From Microbacteriaceae bacterium (GTDB lineage: Bacteria > Actinomycetota > Actinomycetes > Actinomycetales > Microbacteriaceae): a stretch of 5,810 nucleotides of DNA. Under the pieces are notes generated by a model, which had not been told where the DNA came from, ran no database searches, and saw only the letters and a list, made by a program, of their open reading frames with translations. The position numbers and the translations under genes were made by a program. The DNA is taken from contig JAODAU010000130.1 in the NCBI GenBank assembly GCA_025463615.1, positions 1 through 5,810 on the forward strand, written 5' to 3'. This document shows, piece after piece, positions 4,085 through 5,810 of this stretch; the stretch's first letter is position 1; each line of letters opens with the position of its first letter.

Positions 4085-4719
4085 CCCGGGTGCTGGTCGT
4101 CGACAACTACGACAGCTTCGTCTACACGCTCAACGGCTACCTGCTGCAGCTGGGCGCGGAGACCGACGTCGTGCGCAACGACGCGTTCAGCGCGGATGAC
4201 GCCGCCGCCCGCATAGCCGAGTACGACGCCGTGCTGCTCTCCCCCGGCCCGGGAACGCCCGGCGACGCGGGTGTCTCCGTCCCGATCGTCACGGCCGCAC
4301 TCGCCTCCGGCCAGCCGCTGCTCGGCGTGTGCCTCGGCCACCAGGCGATCGCCGAGGCGATGGGCGCGACGGTGACCCACGCCGAGGAGCTGATGCACGG
4401 CAAGACGTCGCTGATCACGCACGACGACAGCGACTTCTACGACGGCGTGCCGCAGCCGTTCACGGCGACGCGGTACCACTCGCTCGCCGTGGTCGACGGC
4501 ACGGTTCCGAAGGAGCTGGTGGTGACCTCCCGCACGGCGGGCGGCGTGATCATGGGCGTGCGGCACGAGAGCGCGCCGGTCTTCGGGGTGCAGTTCCACC
4601 CGGAATCCGTGCTCACCGAGGGTGGGTACCTGATGCTCGCCAACTGGCTGGCCGTGGCCGGACTGCCCGAGGCGCAGGCGACCGCGAAGGGGCTGACCCC
4701 GCTCGTCAACCTCGGCTGA
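4081..4719 (+). CDS. pabA: Glutamine amidotransferase, aminodeoxychorismate/anthranilate synthase component II
   Basis: This 212-aa class I glutamine amidotransferase subunit hydrolyses glutamine and channels ammonia to a chorismate-using partner: PabB gives aminodeoxychorismate (folate), TrpE gives anthranilate (tryptophan). The order of motifs is standard: VVDNYDSFVYT (6-16), SPGPGTP (54-60, oxyanion region), GVCLGHQ with nucleophile Cys84, HGK near 106-108, RYHSL near 131-135, and QFHPES with His173 and Glu175 completing the triad. Neither pabB nor trpE is in the window, so PabA and TrpG cannot be told apart; it may serve both. The GTG start overlaps the preceding stop (GTGA) and has no Shine-Dalgarno of its own, indicating coupling. 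It converges on pknB with a 2-nt gap. Confidence 0.94.
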   Translation: MTRVLVVDNYDSFVYTLNGYLLQLGAETDVVRNDAFSADDAAARIAEYDAVLLSPGPGTPGDAGVSVPIVTAALASGQPLLGVCLGHQAIAEAMGATVTHAEELMHGKTSLITHDDSDFYDGVPQPFTATRYHSLAVVDGTVPKELVVTSRTAGGVIMGVRHESAPVFGVQFHPESVLTEGGYLMLANWLAVAGLPEAQATAKGLTPLVNLG

Positions 4720-4721
4720 GG

Positions 4722-5810
4722 CTAGCCGCCGCTCGTGGCGGCGCAGTAGCGGATCGTGATCGACGACCGCTGCGGCTGGTTGTCGCCGGTGAGCGACTGC
4801 GACGTGACCTTGCCCCCCGAGCACGACGTGTCCTGCACGGGGTTGATGTTGAGCCCCAGGTCGCCGAGCGCGGTGTTCGCCGCCGCGATGTCCTGGCCGA
4901 CCACGGAGGGGATCGAGATGAGTCCGTCGGAGACGCTGAGGTCGACCTTGTCGCCGAGGCGCGCGGAGGCTCCACCTGCGGGCGTGCTGCTGATGACGAC
5001 GCCCTTGGCCACTGACGGTGAGTGCGCGGGAACCGACTGGCCGTAGACCAGCTGGTGCGCCTTGATGGCGGCGATGGCATCGGCCTCGGCCATGTTCGAG
5101 AGGGTGGGCACCACGACCGGTTCTTTGCCCTGCGAGACCACCACGGTGACGGGCTGGCCCTTGCCGACGCGGGTTCCCTCGGCCGGGGTGGTGCGCACGA
5201 CCTTGCCGTCGGGTACGGTCGAGCTGTTCTCCTGCGACTTCGAGGCCACGAGGCCGTCGTCGGTGAGCACCTTCTGCGCCTCGGCGTAGCTCTTGCCCGC
5301 CAGGCTGGGGATCTTGACCGAGAGGTCGTCGCCGAGCGTGGTCGGCGGCAGGTTGATCACCCAGAAACTCACACCGACGATGATCACCGCGATCGTGAGG
5401 ATGCCTACCCAGATCCACGCGACCGGCGGCCGGTTCTGCGTGCGCACGGCCCGCTCATCGTCGGGGGCCTGCAACTGCCGCAGCGCCGCCTCGGAGCCGG
5501 CGGTGGCGTTCGGGTTCACGCCGAAGAGCGTGGCGTTGAAGTCGTTGGCGGCGGGCAGCCTGCGCGTGGGGACCTCGCCCGATCCGGCCGCCTCCAGGTC
5601 GGCGCGGAACTCCGCCGCCGTCTGGAAGCGCTCGAACTTGTCTTTGGCGAGGGCGCGGAGCACGACGGCATCCAGTGCCGGCGACACCCTCGGGTTGAGC
5701 GTGCTCGGCGCGACCGGCGCCTCGCTGATGTGCTGGTAGGCGACCGCCGCGGCGCGCTCGCCGCGGAACGGGGGGCGGCCGGTGAGGAGTTCGAAGAGCA
5801 CGACGCCGGT
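4722..5810 (-). CDS. pknB: PASTA-domain Ser/Thr protein kinase PknB (partial, N-terminus missing)
   Basis: The last 362 codons of a transmembrane eukaryotic-type kinase are present; the gene runs off the right edge. Visible residue 1 lies late in the kinase domain: TGVVLFELLTGRPPF (subdomain IX) and the C-lobe through about residue 74 (LAKDKFERF). The ATP-binding loop, catalytic loop and activation segment lie outside. A Thr/Pro-containing juxtamembrane linker (about 75-127) leads to one membrane span (about 130-152). Three extracellular PASTA repeats follow (about 163-229, 230-296, 297-359), which in this family sense muropeptides or lipid II. The third repeat carries two Cys (330 and 356). 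The family regulates cell-wall synthesis and division. The orientation, convergent with pabA, matches the trpG-pknB arrangement of mycobacteria; pknA would be expected downstream or nearby, outside the window. Confidence 0.95.
   Translation of the reverse strand, partial: TGVVLFELLTGRPPFRGERAAAVAYQHISEAPVAPSTLNPRVSPALDAVVLRALAKDKFERFQTAAEFRADLEAAGSGEVPTRRLPAANDFNATLFGVNPNATAGSEAALRQLQAPDDERAVRTQNRPPVAWIWVGILTIAVIIVGVSFWVINLPPTTLGDDLSVKIPSLAGKSYAEAQKVLTDDGLVASKSQENSSTVPDGKVVRTTPAEGTRVGKGQPVTVVVSQGKEPVVVPTLSNMAEADAIAAIKAHQLVYGQSVPAHSPSVAKGVVISSTPAGGASARLGDKVDLSVSDGLISIPSVVGQDIAAANTALGDLGLNINPVQDTSCSGGKVTSQSLTGDNQPQRSSITIRYCAATSGG
4725..4742. terminator. GC-rich hairpin at the pabA/pknB convergent junction
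   Basis: GCCGCC (4725-4730) and GGCGGC (4737-4742) form a perfect 6-bp stem around a 6-nt loop. It covers the last codons of pknB and lies 5 nt after the pabA stop. The gap between these convergent genes is only 2 nt, so any termination signal must be inside coding sequence, and this is the best candidate. No T-tract follows on either strand, so confidence is low. Confidence 0.3.

Noticed and set aside
3832..5418. Long reverse-strand open frame of 528 codons opposite the end of the sortase gene, the 52-aa gene, pabA and part of pknB.
   Set aside because: It is an Arg/Gly/Ala/His-rich GC-bias shadow without recognisable domains, and it overlaps well-supported genes.
1..5810. CRISPR array, transposon, phage, toxin-antitoxin or new defence system.
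   Set aside because: No direct-repeat array, transposase, integrase or recognisable defence gene is present on either strand. The gene content is conserved core chromosome, and composition looks uniform.

Overview
The window looks like a conserved, origin-proximal chromosomal segment of a high-GC Gram-positive bacterium (Actinomycetota), most likely of the Microbacteriaceae type. The DNA is strongly GC-rich and coding third positions are mostly G or C. The gene set is the classic actinobacterial block: tRNA-Ile and tRNA-Ala, then a cytosolic cyclophilin, a zinc-finger rhomboid protease, the cell-division protein CrgA, a class E sortase, the PabA/TrpG glutamine amidotransferase, and the PASTA-domain Ser/Thr kinase PknB. 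In related genomes this block follows dnaA-gyrB-gyrA and precedes the pknA/pbpA/rodA/pstP cluster. The taxon and the flanking genes are inferred from memory of such genomes, because both lie outside the window.

Layout from left to right. Bases 1-309 hold tRNA-Ile(GAT) and tRNA-Ala(TGC), with several short perfect hairpins around them and no rRNA. A small TfoX-N domain gene begins 4 nt after tRNA-Ala and converges, with a 3-nt gap, on a reverse-strand gene for a single-pass membrane protein of unknown function. A 120-bp divergent gap separates that gene from the cyclophilin, which is followed 15 nt later by the rhomboid. The rhomboid converges on crgA across a 54-bp gap that contains a perfect DnaA box, degenerate DnaA-box-like sequences and a perfect 14-bp palindrome. 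An 89-bp divergent region then drives crgA leftward and a three-gene unit rightward: class E sortase, a 52-aa membrane protein, and pabA. The last two junctions are a 2-nt gap and a 4-nt GTGA overlap. pabA converges with a 2-nt gap on pknB, which leaves the window at its right edge without its kinase N-terminus.

Several products belong to envelope and division biology: CrgA, the sortase, PknB, the rhomboid and two small membrane proteins. The cyclophilin, PabA and the tRNAs are housekeeping. crgA, the sortase gene and probably the cyclophilin gene have a -10-like hexamer placed 6-7 nt before the ATG and no Shine-Dalgarno, which suggests leaderless mRNAs. I see no mobile element, CRISPR array, phage gene or defence system, and nothing that supports an entirely new multi-gene system. 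The points most worth a second look are the DnaA-box/palindrome gap, the TfoX gene abutting a tRNA, the uncharacterised 52-aa protein, and a strongly repeated heptamer, GGATGCC/GGCATCC.
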